From positions 260,501 to 324,500 of the forward strand of contig LR990053.1 in the NCBI GenBank assembly GCA_905147135.1: DNA of 64,000 bases, in the 5' to 3' direction. The notes beneath the pieces were generated by a model. That model saw only the letters and a list, made by a program, of their open reading frames with translations, did not search any database and was not told where the DNA came from. Made by a program: the position numbers and the translations under genes. Each line of letters opens with the position of its first letter. Positions within the stretch are counted from its first letter, which is position 1. This DNA is from Blastobasis lacticolella. Lineage: Eukaryota > Arthropoda > Insecta > Lepidoptera > Blastobasidae. Below are positions 1 to 10,388 of this stretch, in pieces.

Positions 1-60
1 TCTTTCACGCAAATCTACTGAATGGATTTTGATAAAATTAGCTTGTGGGAAATAAGATTA
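1..60 (+). mobile_element. Helitron-like fragment cut by the window start
   Basis: The first bases contain the motif of a Ser-less, non-coding repeat: a 'ctttcacgcaaat' block followed by 'ctactgaatggattttgat'. The same block order occurs in the Helitron at 61624-61850 and in the MITE at 33057-33345. Only an internal part is visible here, so the boundaries cannot be set. Confidence 0.5.
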
Positions 61-138
61 TTATTTTATTTATCTTAATTTTTATAAAATGTCGGTAGTG
101 TTCTTAAATTAAAAACCACACATGCGGGTACACCGCAG

Positions 139-228
139 TATATAAGAAAGCGGCCATCGCTCTCGACAGGTCAGACGTTGTCCGACTGCGGACACGGCAC
201 CACCAGTGCTCTGAGCTGTCTTCCTCAG
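139..228 (+). promoter_or_regulatory. Candidate Pol II core promoter with a short noncoding first exon
   Basis: TATATAAG lies at 139-146. An initiator-like TCAG lies at 171-174, which puts the A about 34 bases downstream of the first T of the TATA box, the normal spacing. A GC-rich stretch follows and ends CTCAG, directly before GTAATC at 229, which reads as a splice donor. The putative exon (173-228) has no ATG. Insect genes for secreted or cuticle proteins are often TATA-driven with a tiny first exon, but no coding exon is identifiable downstream, so this is inference from motif spacing only. Confidence 0.4.
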
Positions 229-240
229 GTAATCTTGCTT

Positions 241-887
241 AATCGTATAATTCGTATTATTTCTATGTTCTATTTGCTTTCATTAGATATAACAATTTTA
301 ATGATTGTGAATTTGTCTGTATTTTGCTAATTCTAAGTAAATTGCTTAATATAATAAAATATGTCCTCTCGATCTGTTGCTGTGCTAATTAGTATGTTAT
401 TTGCAATAATATACATGGATTTATTCCTCATATTTCTTTAATTTCTATACACTTACTCCCACAAGCTCATAGCCCATAAAAGCATATAGGCTTCCACATT
501 AGCACATTGATCCTGAAATTCATTTGATTCACACTGATATGAGTTGATTTGATAACCCTAAGCTCTCTTTAATAATCAAACGTGAAGAAACTACAAGAAA
601 ACAAAGAGATTGATAAACGAAAGCGTTCAGGTATGAGATGACACATGTAGTCTTGCCAGACCAATTAGTTAGAGTATTCCAATCTGTACATACTGTCGTG
701 TAATCAAGAATTTCACTCATACGTACGATGGTAACACTCGTTGCCGCTGCCAACTCTTTCGATACGTCCGCGTACTAACATTGCCAGACTTCGACAAGAA
801 TCGGCCGCTCTAAAACAAATTATTATAAAATGTTACCTACTTATCTTAATGTTTTTATTTGCTAAGTATTATTATAACAATATAATA
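241..887. other. AT-rich DNA with no recognised feature
   Basis: If the promoter at 139-228 is real, this is the start of its first intron. I see no coding frame that looks like protein and no repeat shared with the rest of the window. Confidence 0.5.
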
Positions 888-1129
888 ATAAATAAATGTA
901 CTTAAACAATTCACAAAGCGGCATCTAGCCGAAATAAGCAAAGCTTATATTATGGCTAGAAAACTGATATAGTATTTAAATAGTTTTTAAATACATTCTT
1001 ATTATACATAACACACAGACTCGTAACAGAAATTAAAATTCATCATTTTAATTTCTGCTCAATGAATCGACCCCGGGACATCTACGTGGCATACCTGCAT
1101 GGAAATCAACTGAACCACGCAGGTCGTCA
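888..1129 (-). mobile_element. SINE family B (tRNA-derived), copy 1
   Basis: On the minus strand it starts TGACGACCTGCGTGGTTCAG and carries a degraded B box, then the family body 'cagaaattaaaatgatga', 'ctgttacgagtc' and a tail rich in AAATAAAT. Eight loci share this structure. The head resembles a tRNA with a TGGTTCAATGGT A-box region and a GGTTCGATTCCCGGC B-box region, tRNA-Gly-like. This copy is diverged in both boxes. Confidence 0.8.
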
Positions 1130-1517
1130 AATTAGCTTTCTAGTACATATTACATTTTCTCCTATAATAAATATTAAGTCCTAATTCAATAATTTTGATA
1201 AATACAATTCAAAGTTCCACTTACGAAAGTCCAAACTCAAGTCCAAAGTCTATAACTCGATCTTTGGACTAGACCTTTGAGTGTTTAGGATAGGAGCGCG
1301 CCTGGTGGACATATGAGAGGCTACTGGTCTGCTTTCAGTACACCGAAGCCTCCACTAAAGTCCCCACAGCGGACAAGCGGCAGCGACGCTGGTTTTTGCG
1401 GCATCGATTTAACGCGCGTGTTGGCGCCGATTGTTCCCAGAGCGACCGCGACCAAGCGACGAGGTATTGGGTAGACGTCGCTGTGGCTTTACCAAGAAAC
1501 TGCAAGATGATATTTAA

Positions 1518-1677
1518 GGATGTTCCGGGTTTCCTACCGCGTATCTTTGTTGATGAGTAGCCCATATTTCGACACAGTTGCTTGCATCATGGTCACGGGA
1601 CGACTGTCCCATCCCATGGGATGTCCCGTCAACAAAGGTACGCGGCAGTTAACCCGGAACATACCCTGAAAATGTGT
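1518..1677. repeat. Inverted pair of a short dispersed repeat module
   Basis: The left arm (about 1519-1563) reads ATGTTCCGGGTTTCCTACCG and continues through GTATCTTTGTTGATGAGTAG. The right arm (about 1629-1663) is its approximate reverse complement, containing AACAAAGGTACGCGGCAG then AACCCGGAACATACCC. About 65 bases separate them. The same module recurs singly at 48648-48705. This looks like the end of a transposon or a MITE, but I cannot name the family. Confidence 0.6.
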
Positions 1678-1750
1678 GATACTATCCGCGATAATTTAAA
1701 AATAATGTTGCAAGATGATAAATATTAAAATCCATATTTTATTATTAAAA

Positions 1751-1905
1751 CCCTGTACACTAAAGGTATATTGGCGGACTTAAAGCTAAAGTAGCCTTAT
1801 CTATCAGTCGACCATGGAAAAATGTGATCGGAAAAGATAGACGGTGCGTGAGAAACTAAAAAATAAGGTGGGGGAGGGGATACTTTACATAAATAAATGC
1901 TAAGT
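1751..1905 (-). mobile_element. LINE 3'-UTR fragment, 'ggcggacttaaagc' family
   Basis: It shares the order 'gtacactaaagg', 'ggcggacttaaagctaaa', 'ttatctatcagtc', 'ggggatactttacat' with 2068-2190, 4592-4740 and 46525-46612. In two copies the low-coordinate end is ATTTATTTATTTAATACTTT, which is a minus-strand LINE poly(A)-type tail. Only untranslated sequence is visible. Confidence 0.6.
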
Positions 1906-1923
1906 AGATATAACTATAAATAC

Positions 1924-2069
1924 ATTATTCCCCATTTTATTTACTCCTAATAACCTATCTTTAAAAGTATTTGTCGTTTAACTCTATCTTGTATCTCGGT
2001 ATAATTTTATACCGTGATATAAAATTATATTAAAGATAGGTTCAAAGGGTAAATAAAATGGGGAATAAT
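1924..2069. mobile_element. Foldback (palindromic) MITE-like element
   Basis: Left arm 1924-1962 and right arm 2032-2069 are reverse complements over about 38 bases with a few mismatches and one small gap (ATTATTCCCCATTTTATTTA against its complement). The 69-base centre contains a smaller palindrome, GGTATAATTTTATACC. Arms of this length around a small centre are typical of foldback elements or hairpin MITEs. No transposase is nearby and no clear target-site duplication is visible. Confidence 0.65.
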
Positions 2070-2190
2070 TTATTTATTTATTTAATACTTTATGCACAAA
2101 ATAGTACAAAGGTGGACTTAAAGCTTTGTAGCTTTATCTACCAGTCTACCCCGAAAACTGGTAATAAAAATTGCAGGCGGTGCATAAAAA
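2068..2190 (-). mobile_element. LINE 3'-UTR fragment, 'ggcggacttaaagc' family, copy 2
   Basis: It begins at the tail (ATTTATTTATTTAATACTTT) and continues 'gcacaaaatagtacaaagg', 'tggacttaaagctttgtag', 'ctttatctaccagtctacc', 'gcaggcggtgcat'. It is nearly identical in order to 46525-46612. It abuts the foldback element at 1924-2069. Confidence 0.65.
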
Positions 2191-2395
2191 TTTACAACAA
2201 CATTACACTTAAACTACTAATTAAAAATACGATTCTACCCACCAGTATTCACACACCGAAACTCAAAAATTTTGTGAAATGCTTAAACCAATAACAACAA
2301 GATAGCAGAACGTACTTGACTACCAATTTCAATCAGACCCACCAAGCTCACTCGCAAAAGTAACCGGTGAAAAAAGAAATAAGTTAAAGTCGGTT

Positions 2396-3285
2396 TTACA
2401 AAGAATTTAGAAAATGCTCTCGAACAGCTTTTTTGAAGGAAGGTTTGTTGGGGCTTCGTCTTATATCGATCGGAAGATCATTCCACAACCTTGCTGCCAT
2501 TAACGAGAAAGAGTTGGCGAGAAAACCAGTGCGGTGAAGTGGAAGATTTAAACAGAGAGTATCAGAAGAGCGAAGATTGCGCTTATGAGTATCGCAGAGG
2601 AATTGAAATTTACATTTCAAATACTCCGGTACAACTGGATCCTTCAATATGGAAAAAAGAAGAGAAAGAACGCGCAAGTTACGGCGGTGCCGTATAGGAA
2701 GCCACTTCAGCTTTGCACGAAATGATGAAATGTGGTCGTATTTGCGCAAACCATATATAAAACGGATACAGTTGTTGAGTAGGCGTTCCAATTTATTCAG
2801 TTGATCCTGATTGACGTCAGAGCAGCACACATCAGCGTAGTCAATAATTGGTAATATAATCGATTGTACGAGCAAAAGTTTGGTGGAAGAGGGAAGAAAA
2901 AATGTAAGTCGATAAAGGCACCGTAATGTCCCCGTTACCTTTCTGCTCACCTCTGTCAGCTGATCCGACCAGCTCAAAGTACTATCGATAACAAGACCAA
3001 GATCTTTTACAGAAGAAGTAAACGGAATAGGAACATTATTGAAATACACTGGTGGAACATTTGCCAAATCAAGGCGACCAACCAGTCGAGAGCTGCCCAC
3101 GACCATGGCTTGGCATTTCGACGGATTTACAGAAATGCCAAACTTACGAGATCAGTCATAGATATGGTTCAAGTCGCCATTTAGGGCATCAACAGCCTCG
3201 GCAATGTTCGCAGCATCAGCACTGGCATACAGCTGCAAGTCATCCGCATAAAGATGGTGAGAGCACTTAAGTTTGTGAGTAACAT
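2396..3285 (-). pseudogene. LINE reverse transcriptase, C-terminal fragment
   Basis: The translated minus strand gives the second half of a non-LTR reverse transcriptase. A YADD catalytic box (HLYADDLQLY) near 3265-3235 is followed by an in-frame TGA near 3150, then NPSKCQ, DLGLVIDSTLSW, the post-RT helical region (IIDYADVCCSDVNQDQLNKL) and the C-terminal ARLWNDLP and PSFKKAVREHFLNSL motifs before the stop at 2396. The apparent start at 3106 is not biological because the homologous frame extends upstream of it. It is 5'-truncated and lacks fingers and endonuclease. The clade is probably CR1/Jockey-group, uncertain. Confidence 0.93.
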
Positions 3286-3379
3286 AATTATAATTTATTA
3301 AATATTAAATAATGTATTTATAGAGCAAGCAGATAATATTTTTGAACAAAAATTTGCTAGTTAATAGTCTATTTTCATT

Positions 3380-3775
3380 CCAGAGCCTCATTGCAACCAA
3401 CGGGAAAGAGTTGGATATAAAAAAAACAGTGCGGTGAAGGGGAAACTGTAATAACTGGTTATGTGTGGACGGAGAGTGCGATCATGGGTATTAGACAGAA
3501 ACTGGAACTTGGATTTGAAGTAGTGTGGGATAGCCGGGTCATGCAGGATCGAATGAAGGAGGGTAAGGATTCTCAAATTGCGACGTTGTCGGATAGAGAG
3601 CCACTTCAGTTTGGCGCGTAAGTCCGAGTTGTGGTCGTATTTACGTAAACTGAAAACGAACCTCATACAGTTATTTAAAAGTCGATCTAGATTAAGGAGA
3701 AGTTCCTCATTCAGAACAGCACTTATCTTCGTAGTTCATGATAGACAAAATCAAGGACTGCACAAGTAACATTTA
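3380..3775 (-). pseudogene. Second, more decayed RT C-terminal fragment of the same LINE family
   Basis: RFVFSLRKYDHNSDLRAKLK and the following residues align closely with RFIYGLRKYDHISSFRAKLK of the fragment at 2396-3285. Upstream, around 3690-3770, the frame still reads QSLILSIMNYEDKCCSE, matching QSIILPIIDYADVCCSD. The C-terminus is lost by frameshift around 3400-3450, where the nucleotide sequence still resembles the LWNDLP region. It is a separate insertion or a duplicate on the same strand. Confidence 0.88.
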
Positions 3776-3778
3776 GGT

Positions 3779-3930
3779 TTTTTTTATGACATACGATAGG
3801 CAAACAGGCAAGCGGGCCACCTGATGGGAAGTAGTCACCACTGCCTATAGACATTAGCAAGACCAAGAGTATCGCCAATGCGTTGCCCATCTCTATAACA
3901 CGTTGCTCTGGTAGCAGCAGGTAGCAGGAG
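3779..3930 (-). mobile_element. LINE tail repeat (CGGGCCACCTGATGG family)
   Basis: The sequence 'aggcaaacaggcaagcggg', 'ccacctgatgggaagtagtc', 'accactgcctatagacatta', then 'atcgccaatgcgttgcccat' and 'ctctataacacgttgctctgg' is a LINE 3' end shared with 27098-27330 and 50345-50530. It starts after a T-run (3778-3784), the reversed poly(A). There is no coding capacity. Confidence 0.7.
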
Positions 3931-4591
3931 GAAGGAACAACTTAAAAATATAAAGGCGCAGAGAGTCATATTCAGTTATAAAAAGAAAAGCCTTGTAGTT
4001 AAATTCTTATATGGATAGGTCATGTATTCTATATATATTCTTGATTTTACATAAAACAATGTTACATGTTACAGCTACATAGTTTACAAAGGCGAGCATA
4101 TCTCTGCAAGAGATCTCTTCCAGCCAACCTGAAAGGTGTGGAAGCGATATCACGGGTACTTGAGCATGTACTTTTAGATAAAGTTAAAAAAAAGCTATTA
4201 CCCTAAATTAAATCCTATAATATTAACAGACATGTGCATAAATAATAATAATACTATATATAACATAAATACATAAATATATACATATAACATAAATACG
4301 TAAATATATACATACTATATACCTATCATAGCTGTTTAGATTAGAAGTGTTCCCTTACTCTCATCTTAAAAATGGGGAAATTGGGCTTTCTTGGATAGCC
4401 TTGGGAAGTCCGTTCCATAGCTGCACAGCACGCACAGAGGAGTTGTGGAAAAATTTTGTATTGGTTCTAGGAAACTCAAACATTAGTTATTCTAATTCGT
4501 ATGCTAGTTCTTTTTGGCACTTACGTGGACATTTTTATATCAAGGTTACACGCATTATTTGACAGATCTCAGGATTTATTAATATATTTAT
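3931..4591. other. AT-rich DNA with simple (ATA)-type repeats
   Basis: The stretch 4245-4320 is a degenerate 'acataaatacataaatatat' tandem tract. A short block at 4081-4135 ('agatctcttccagccaacct') resembles the 3' UTR seen at 52820-52930 and 55125-55232. Nothing else is recognised. Confidence 0.45.
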
Positions 4592-4740
4592 TAAGACTGT
4601 ACACAAGAAGTACAGTAGCGGACTTAAACCTAAAATAGCATTATCTACCAGTCAACCGGGATAATCTAAGCCTGAGAAAGGTAGGCGGCGCAGAAAAAAA
4701 AACTACATAAGTAAAAAAAGGAGGAGTGATTTACATTTAT
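4592..4740 (-). mobile_element. LINE 3'-UTR fragment, 'ggcggacttaaagc' family, copy 3
   Basis: Same block order as 1751-1905: 'ctgtacacaagaagtacag', 'gcggacttaaacctaaaa', 'ttatctaccagtcaaccgg', 'aaaggtaggcggcgcag', 'aggaggagtgatttacat'. Orientation is inferred from the tail-bearing copies. Confidence 0.6.
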
Positions 4741-5282
4741 GCAACTATAGTCCCGACACGACTACAATTTCTTTTACATAAGTATGTAGATCTATCACTA
4801 AACTAAAAGTATCTCTAAATATTTTTCATATTTAGGAAATAGTTTTTAGAAAACCACCAAAAACCTATCACAATTTGCACTTTTTGCATCGCTCTGCGTT
4901 CCAAAATGCATGACATAATCCAACAATAACTCCTACGAAGCCGATCGCCCGTCTCCGCCTGCTCCGTCCTCGCAGGCTAGCTAATGGCGGATTTGCCGGC
5001 TCATTCCACGCACTTATACTTTACGACTGCCGCTGATCCGACGAGACAAATCAGATCGTATCGCCGGAGGCCTAATCTGCTTTATGGGCCTCCGCTAACG
5101 GCTTGCACCTAGTTGAAGCCAGAATTTGGACGTGCACAACGTTTCTGGTTAAATGGGCGAGATCGGACGCCGTTGATACGTCAGTTTGGATTGTATGAAA
5201 TGAGGAATTGAAACTTGAACATCGTTCTAATCCTGCAATAGGGTTGGATCACGGACTATGGATGGATGTTTTTACAAAATGG
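4741..5282. other. Unrecognised, partly GC-rich DNA
   Basis: The stretch 4920-5170 is visibly richer in GC and CpG than its surroundings and shares nothing with other parts of the window. It could be unique host sequence. No frame longer than about 60 codons has protein character. Confidence 0.35.
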
Positions 5283-5412
5283 TGATGACCTGAGTGCTTC
5301 AGTGGTTAACAGGCATTTGCCACGCAGAGGTCCCGGGTTAGATTCCCGGCCAGGCAAAATTGAATTTTAATGTCTGTTACGGGTCTATACCTATTAATAA
5401 ATTTAATAAAAT
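5283..5412 (+). mobile_element. SINE family B, truncated copy
   Basis: TGATGACCTGAGTGCTTCAG opens it, with the B-box region CGGGTTAGATTCCCGGC (one change from the family), then 'attgaattttaatgtctgtt', 'acgggtct' and an early AT-rich tail. The 3' half of the family body is missing. Confidence 0.8.
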
Positions 5413-6195
5413 GTTTAATTATGTACTACATACATACACACCGTCACGCCTTTTTCCAATGTGGAATTATATTCTACTATTAATTAAATAGACTCTATCC
5501 CTATGGGACACACTATGGGCTATACTGAAGAGAATAAAAATTTACGAAATAGTCCAATCAGGGAACCCTATAGAACGCAGTGCGTTCACTTAGCATACGG
5601 GAACTGTGAGGATGCATAGAAGCGCTACCTACACCATTTTTTGCTGTAATTGCCCATTTATGTAAAATTATATCAAAATTGGAAGGGAATCCAGTATTTT
5701 ATTTAAAAATGCGCCGCAGCATTCAAATATTCAAATTCTAGCCAGTAATTTATGGGCGTAATGTGGGAAAAAAATAGCTCGTCGCATACAAAGTGCAAAA
5801 TTTTTCCGCAACAAAATCAAACGTTTATGTCCCGTGAAATAACCGCGGCCGCTCAGACGGATTGCTGCGAAGGGTGGGGCTCTAGTGACGGCGGACTCAA
5901 GGGTAGGGGTGGAGTGCCTGTGTGTGCGAGAGGCTTGGTGCCCAAAACGCAGACCGTGTGGTGACCTTTGTACTTGGGTCGCGCTCTCGACTCAACTATG
6001 TCTATCTATCGCTACTTCGACCGTCCTTGGGACCTCTGGGATACCGGCAATTAGGCATCTATTTCTCACGTATCCCTGGGGCTTACACAGCACGTGACCA
6101 ACGCAGACGAGCCGGCTCAATCTTGTTTGAGATATGATTTGATTTTAACTATCATCATCAATCTGTACTCCTTCAAGGCCAGAGAAATAAACTGT
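5413..6195. other. No gene recognised; contains one MITE-end fragment
   Basis: The block 5577-5617 ('gcagtgcgttcacttagca', 'aactgtgagga') matches the right end of the repeat at 8211-8354. The stretch 5870-6140 is GC-rich with overlapping open frames of about 70 codons in two phases, none resembling a known protein. Confidence 0.4.
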
Positions 6196-6263
6196 ATCTA
6201 GACAGGCACGCTTCATCATTGGCTGCATATTCGCTTCCTATCTGGTGAGATGGCGGTCAAATA
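6196..6263 (+). repeat. Dispersed repeat 'ctagacaggcacgctt'
   Basis: Matches 31377-31440 in order: 'atctagacag', 'gct', 'tggctgcat/cagccgcat', 'tcgctt', 'aggtgaaatagccgtcaaa' (approximate). The family is unknown. Confidence 0.45.
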
Positions 6264-7352
6264 ATTTAATGATATATGGAGACGGTCTAATGAAGAAGTT
6301 GAAAGGTGGTTATAGGAACTTATGAATGCAACAAGATAACCCTATCGTGTTTGGATTTATAGATATATAGACGCACTTTTTATTGATGAGTAAGAATTAT
6401 ACCCCTAGGTGATATTTAAGGTCTCATGATGAAGAGCACTTCTAAACTATGCATGATAAACCCATCGAGTTTTGTCTTTACAAGTACTCTGACTGATCAT
6501 AGATGGTATTCAGTTAAAATAGGACGCGTATAAAAAGCTTGTTATGAAAAAGAATGTTCATTTGAGACCCAGAAAAGAAAATATATTTACCTATTAACGA
6601 ACGAATATTTTCGGTTACAGTACAAATATACACTAATATCTCCATAAAGATACCTACTTACAAATAAAAATAGGCACACCGCTGCCCCCCGGAATGGTTT
6701 GAGAACTTATTTACATTTAATTAGTCTCATGTTAAACATACTTTCTTGTCAGTCACAATCGAACAGATAGCTCTCCTGGTAGAAAGCGGTATCAGAATTA
6801 TTGGTTTTAAATGACTGTGTTATATTCCGAGCCTCGGCATCGGCCCTCTAATCTACGACATTCACAACGTATCCTTCGTCCGTTACTCTGTGATTTCCAC
6901 CTTTTATCAAATTTGTTAACCAGTTATCTTGGTGACAACTTAAGACCTACCAATCTGCCAACACAGCTAACCAGCTGTTTGATTGACGGACTGTAGTTAC
7001 ACAAATCTGCTTCTCAATCGATCGGAAGGAAACTACTCAGTGGGCTGCGAAGCCAGGCAGTAAACAGGCCAGTGTCCGTCGCAAGATTGATCCGGGCAGT
7101 AAATCTGACAGGACGCCTAGCCGATAACGCGGGCCATGAAACTCGCGAGTAAGCTGCCATCGATCGCATGAGGTCGGGCCTCAGTGGCAGCGATTCGAGG
7201 TTTTGCATAGCTTATTGCAAAATATTTTTTGCATATTCTATTCTATCTAATATCTATAGAAATCTAATAAGTTTTTAGATAACAGTGATATTTATTTAGT
7301 ATTCAGATGAAGATTGTTTAATTTTGTTTGACGAACTATTTGACTCACTGTT
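6264..7352. other. Unrecognised intergenic or intronic DNA
   Basis: AT-rich, without shared repeats that I can see. The short open frames at 6811-6996 (plus) and 7014-7208 (minus) have no protein-like composition or motif. Confidence 0.4.
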
Positions 7353-7512
7353 CGTCTTGGCGTCAATGTCCTGATTGTGCTCTCGCGCGCCCGGTGTCCC
7401 ATCCCATTGCCTTGACCATGATCCGGGATTAAGCCGACTTAGCAATTATAATACCGCGATTGCCATCTGACCGCCATGACCCTAGTAACAGGCGAATCTG
7501 ACCAGAGTGGAC
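7353..7512 (-). mobile_element. SINE family A, 3' half
   Basis: In minus orientation it reads through the family A body: 'gaatctgacc/ggtcagattc', 'gtcagatggcggtcagatgg', 'atggtcaaggcaatggga', 'gcacaatcaggacattgac'. The tRNA head is missing. It is one of about 14 family A loci in the window. Confidence 0.75.
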
Positions 7513-8032
7513 TATTTACACATTCAATTGCCTTAGATTTTTTCACGAGGTTTCCCTTATATATTATGAGTGTTGATTAGTGTTCAACTAGGTAATGTAC
7601 GTAATTCAGGTAAGGTCATTGGTTCAACTTGGTCAAGACCTCTCCAGAATATTCCACGATCCAATTGCGCAATACCATTCTACGTTACAGTATACTATTT
7701 GATTTTATGTTAATTTTATTATTGAGAGCGATTCGAGTCTACATTGTCGACCGCAACGCCGACTTGGCAGACATTAAGGTTAAAATGTAACGCTTTTTAA
7801 TTACCATTAAAAATTTAAGGCTTCACCGTAAACATGACAGCGTCGAACGGTTTCATTGGCTTTTGGTTACATCACGTCGAGCGGCCACGATTGTGGGAGA
7901 TGGTTGGGTTGTGCGCTGATTCAGTAGTGCATTGGATATGTTGAAAAGTCAAAAGGTTACAAACATTTTTATTGCATCTTTGGCAATTATTTTTTAGCTG
8001 CAAGTAGATTTTCACTCGTAATCCAAAACCGG

Positions 8033-8205
8033 AAGACGCAGCGTGGGTAGGCCTCCCACAAGGTGGACCGCAGACCTGGTAAAGATCGCAGGTACCAGCT
8101 GGATGCGGAAGGGACAGGTTAGGCCTTTGTGGAGATCTCTGCGGGAGGCCTATGCCCAGCAGTGGGCGTCTTTAGGCTGATGTGATGATAATGATGATTC
8201 AAAAA
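8033..8205 (+). pseudogene. RTE-type LINE C-terminus and TGATGA tail
   Basis: One plus-strand frame reads GRRSVGRPPTRWTADLVKI, then AGTSWMRKGQVRPLWRSL, then REAYAQQWASLG and a stop, followed by a TGATGATAATGATGAT tail. GRPPTRW...DLVK...W...A...QQW is the conserved extreme C-terminus of lepidopteran RTE-like LINEs. Only the last 50 or so residues remain, which is the usual 5' truncation. Confidence 0.85.
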
Positions 8206-8210
8206 TCTAT

Positions 8211-8354
8211 GAGGGTTCACAGTGCGCGCGAATGCACAGGGTTTCAACTGAGTGGTGATCGAAACTATGCGTCCGTCAAAATGAACGAAATTTACCCATC
8301 ATAAAGCAGTAATGAACACAGTGCGTTCACTTAGCAGGCGAGCACTGTGAGAAC
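8211..8354. repeat. MITE-like repeat between two RTE tails
   Basis: Ends resemble inverted repeats: CACAGTGCGCGC near 8220 and GCGAGCACTGTG near 8341-8352. The interior matches 62103-62225 ('cagtgcgcgcgaa', 'gcgtccgtcaaaatgaa', 'catagag/cataaag'), and the right end matches 5577-5617. There is no coding capacity. Confidence 0.55.
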
Positions 8355-8359
8355 TTAGA

Positions 8360-8510
8360 CAAGTTGTCATAATCATTAATATCAGTCAAAGGACGTACAC
8401 TTCTGGGTATAGGCCTCCTCCAGAGATCTCCACAAAGGCCGGTCCTGTGCCTTCCGCACTCAGCTGCGATCTTTACCAGGTCGTCGGCTAATCTTGTCGG
8501 AGGACTACTC
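8360..8510 (-). pseudogene. RTE-type LINE C-terminus, inverted relative to 8033-8205
   Basis: The minus strand gives PPTRLADDLVKIAAE, a frameshift, then AQDRPLWRSLEEAYTQ and an early stop with an AT-rich tail. It pairs as an inverted repeat of about 130 bp with the plus-strand tail at 8033-8205. Confidence 0.8.
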
Positions 8511-9232
8511 ACGCTTAATTTTGATTGATATTGATGAGTATTGATTGTGACTACGGGTGTTCGAAGCGCAACATGTAATATATCGTCATCTCTGTCGCAC
8601 GCGTATAAGTAAATACGAAGCCGAAACTAGCCGAAGTGATCTCCGACTAGTTGTACATACGTACATTAACTCGAAGCAACTGATACCGACGCCTCGCGTA
8701 TCGACAGCGGCGAGAGTCCACAAACGTGTACACTAACTTACTGGCGAATAATGCCACGTCTCCGCCAACTTATTTTGTACAGCTGGTCTGTACTAAACCA
8801 CTTCTTAAGTTAGTGGAGAACCGGTTACGGTGACCGCAAATATAACTTTGCAAGGCGTCCGCATACAGTGCTAGCATTTGCATTAATAACGCGACGAACT
8901 CATTCGGTGTCATCGAATTGCAGTAAATCGGCGAGCCAACGTTGTTTATTTAAATTTTTAGTTGCATTAAGTCGCGGCGCCATGTTTTATTCAAGTGCCC
9001 ACCGTGAATGGGGCTCGGACGCTGAGACTACTTTTGCTTTGCAGTTTGCAATATGTAATTACAAGCTAAGGACTGGAGCAGACGTGAGTAGTCGGAGATT
9101 TGTGGCCGACTATACCTATACCCATACAAATAATTTCTAAGCTATATTTCTGTTTACAATACTAGCTTTTGCCTGCGAATTCCCGCGGGGATACATTGAA
9201 TTTAGGGATAAATTGTAGTCCCACTACGTAAA
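8511..9232. other. No recognised feature
   Basis: Open frames up to 90 codons (8868-9140, plus) show no motif. Nothing is shared with other parts of the window. Confidence 0.4.
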
Positions 9233-9478
9233 CTTTATGTTGGTCACCACGCGAAGGTTCGAGAGAACGTTTCTTGCTCATACGATTCGCATGTAGAATG
9301 AGCTCCCAGCCACAGTGTTACCTTTGGACTATGACATGGGATCGTTCAAGAGGTATATCAGATGTCTCTTCAGAGGCGGGCTACGCATTGGTAATTCTCT
9401 TGGTGTTGCTGATGTCCATAGGCGGTGGTGACCACTTTCCAGCAGGTGGCCCGCTTGCCTGTTTGTCTGACGTATAAA
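9233..9478 (+). pseudogene. 3' end of LINE family 3 (RT C-terminus plus tail)
   Basis: The plus frame reads TTRRFERTFLAHTIRM, a stop, NELPATVLPLDYDMGSFKR, YIRCLFRGGLRIGNS and GVADVHRRW, then the untranslated tail 'gtggtgaccactttccagca', 'ggtggcccgcttgcctgttt'. It is the same family as 13335-14672 but carries an internal stop and several substitutions. Confidence 0.9.
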
Positions 9479-9807
9479 ACTAGGCTAGATGCGATATTAA
9501 TTCTAAATTTGATCAAAATACGTTCTGCAGTTTTTCCGTGCAGGACTAGGATTGACACACATCCTTAAAAACTTTGTTTTAAAAAACAAGTCATTAATGT
9601 CACGGATTGGTGTGGCGTTTGCAACCCTTTCTGTTTACGGGTGTCAATACGACTACGTCCACCAGCTAGACTCTCTGTAAACTGGGAAATGGGAAGCAAC
9701 GCTTTGCATAGTGCATTAATTTTAACCTTTCGACCTTCAACAAATCTTTCAAGCTAATATTTTTCCGACTACTGTCGAAGGACGAATAAAGTCATCTACA
9801 CTGGCCC

Positions 9808-9985
9808 TTAAGGCCCTGACACAAACAAAGCTCGGCGCGAGCGTGGCGCGAGCGCGGTGCGATAGTTGCCTAGGCAACGCGCCAGCATCGCGCCGCGCTC
9901 GCGCCGCGCTCAGGCCGCGCTCACGCCGCGCTCAGGCCGCGCTCAGGCCGGCGTGAGCGCGGCGCCGCGCCTGCGCTGTGCAGTG
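9808..9985. repeat. GC-rich foldback repeat with an X-box palindrome
   Basis: It starts TTAAGGCCCTGACACAAACA and AAGCTCGGCGCGAGC, then GCG/GCGC-rich arms, the perfect palindrome GTTGCCTAGGCAAC (9865-9878), and tandem 'gccgcgctcaggccgcgctc' units. The repeat at 18069-18250 ends with the reverse complement of the same terminus (GAGCTTTGTGTGTGGCAAGG). GC content is far above the surroundings. No transposase is visible. Confidence 0.65.
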
Positions 9986-10388
9986 CCACAAACTTATCAG
10001 ACCTGGTACCGGCGGCGCTGTTTTTAGGATTGACATGTCAGTTCAAATACATTTCAAAAGTAAGTGTCGATATTTTTCCGCAGTTCCAGTTTTGGCCACC
10101 GCGTTTCTATGACAATCGGCACACATAGAGTGGCTGCTCCATTACTCGGGGAATTGAATTTTTAGGATGGTAATACTCCCACATGTCGTAATAGCGGGTT
10201 AATTACTCGTTTCTTTTTACCAACAGTCCGAATCTTTCCTCCTAATTTGACTGGTGCATTACGCAGATAATTTAGAACCTGAGGACGAATTTAGGCTTAC
10301 TTTTTATTCCCCTCTACTCGCTAGCTTGCAAGAGTATATATAAGGTAGGTAAAAACCTAAAGCTTGGAAAAGTAAGCCCTACCTCTGA

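Noticed and set aside
1335..1565. 76-codon minus-strand gene
   Set aside because: Part of it is the inverted repeat module at 1518-1677 and it has no motif.
2396..3106. Intact 236-codon gene
   Set aside because: The homologous RT frame extends upstream past an in-frame TGA to a YADD box, so the apparent start is an artefact of a broken LINE.
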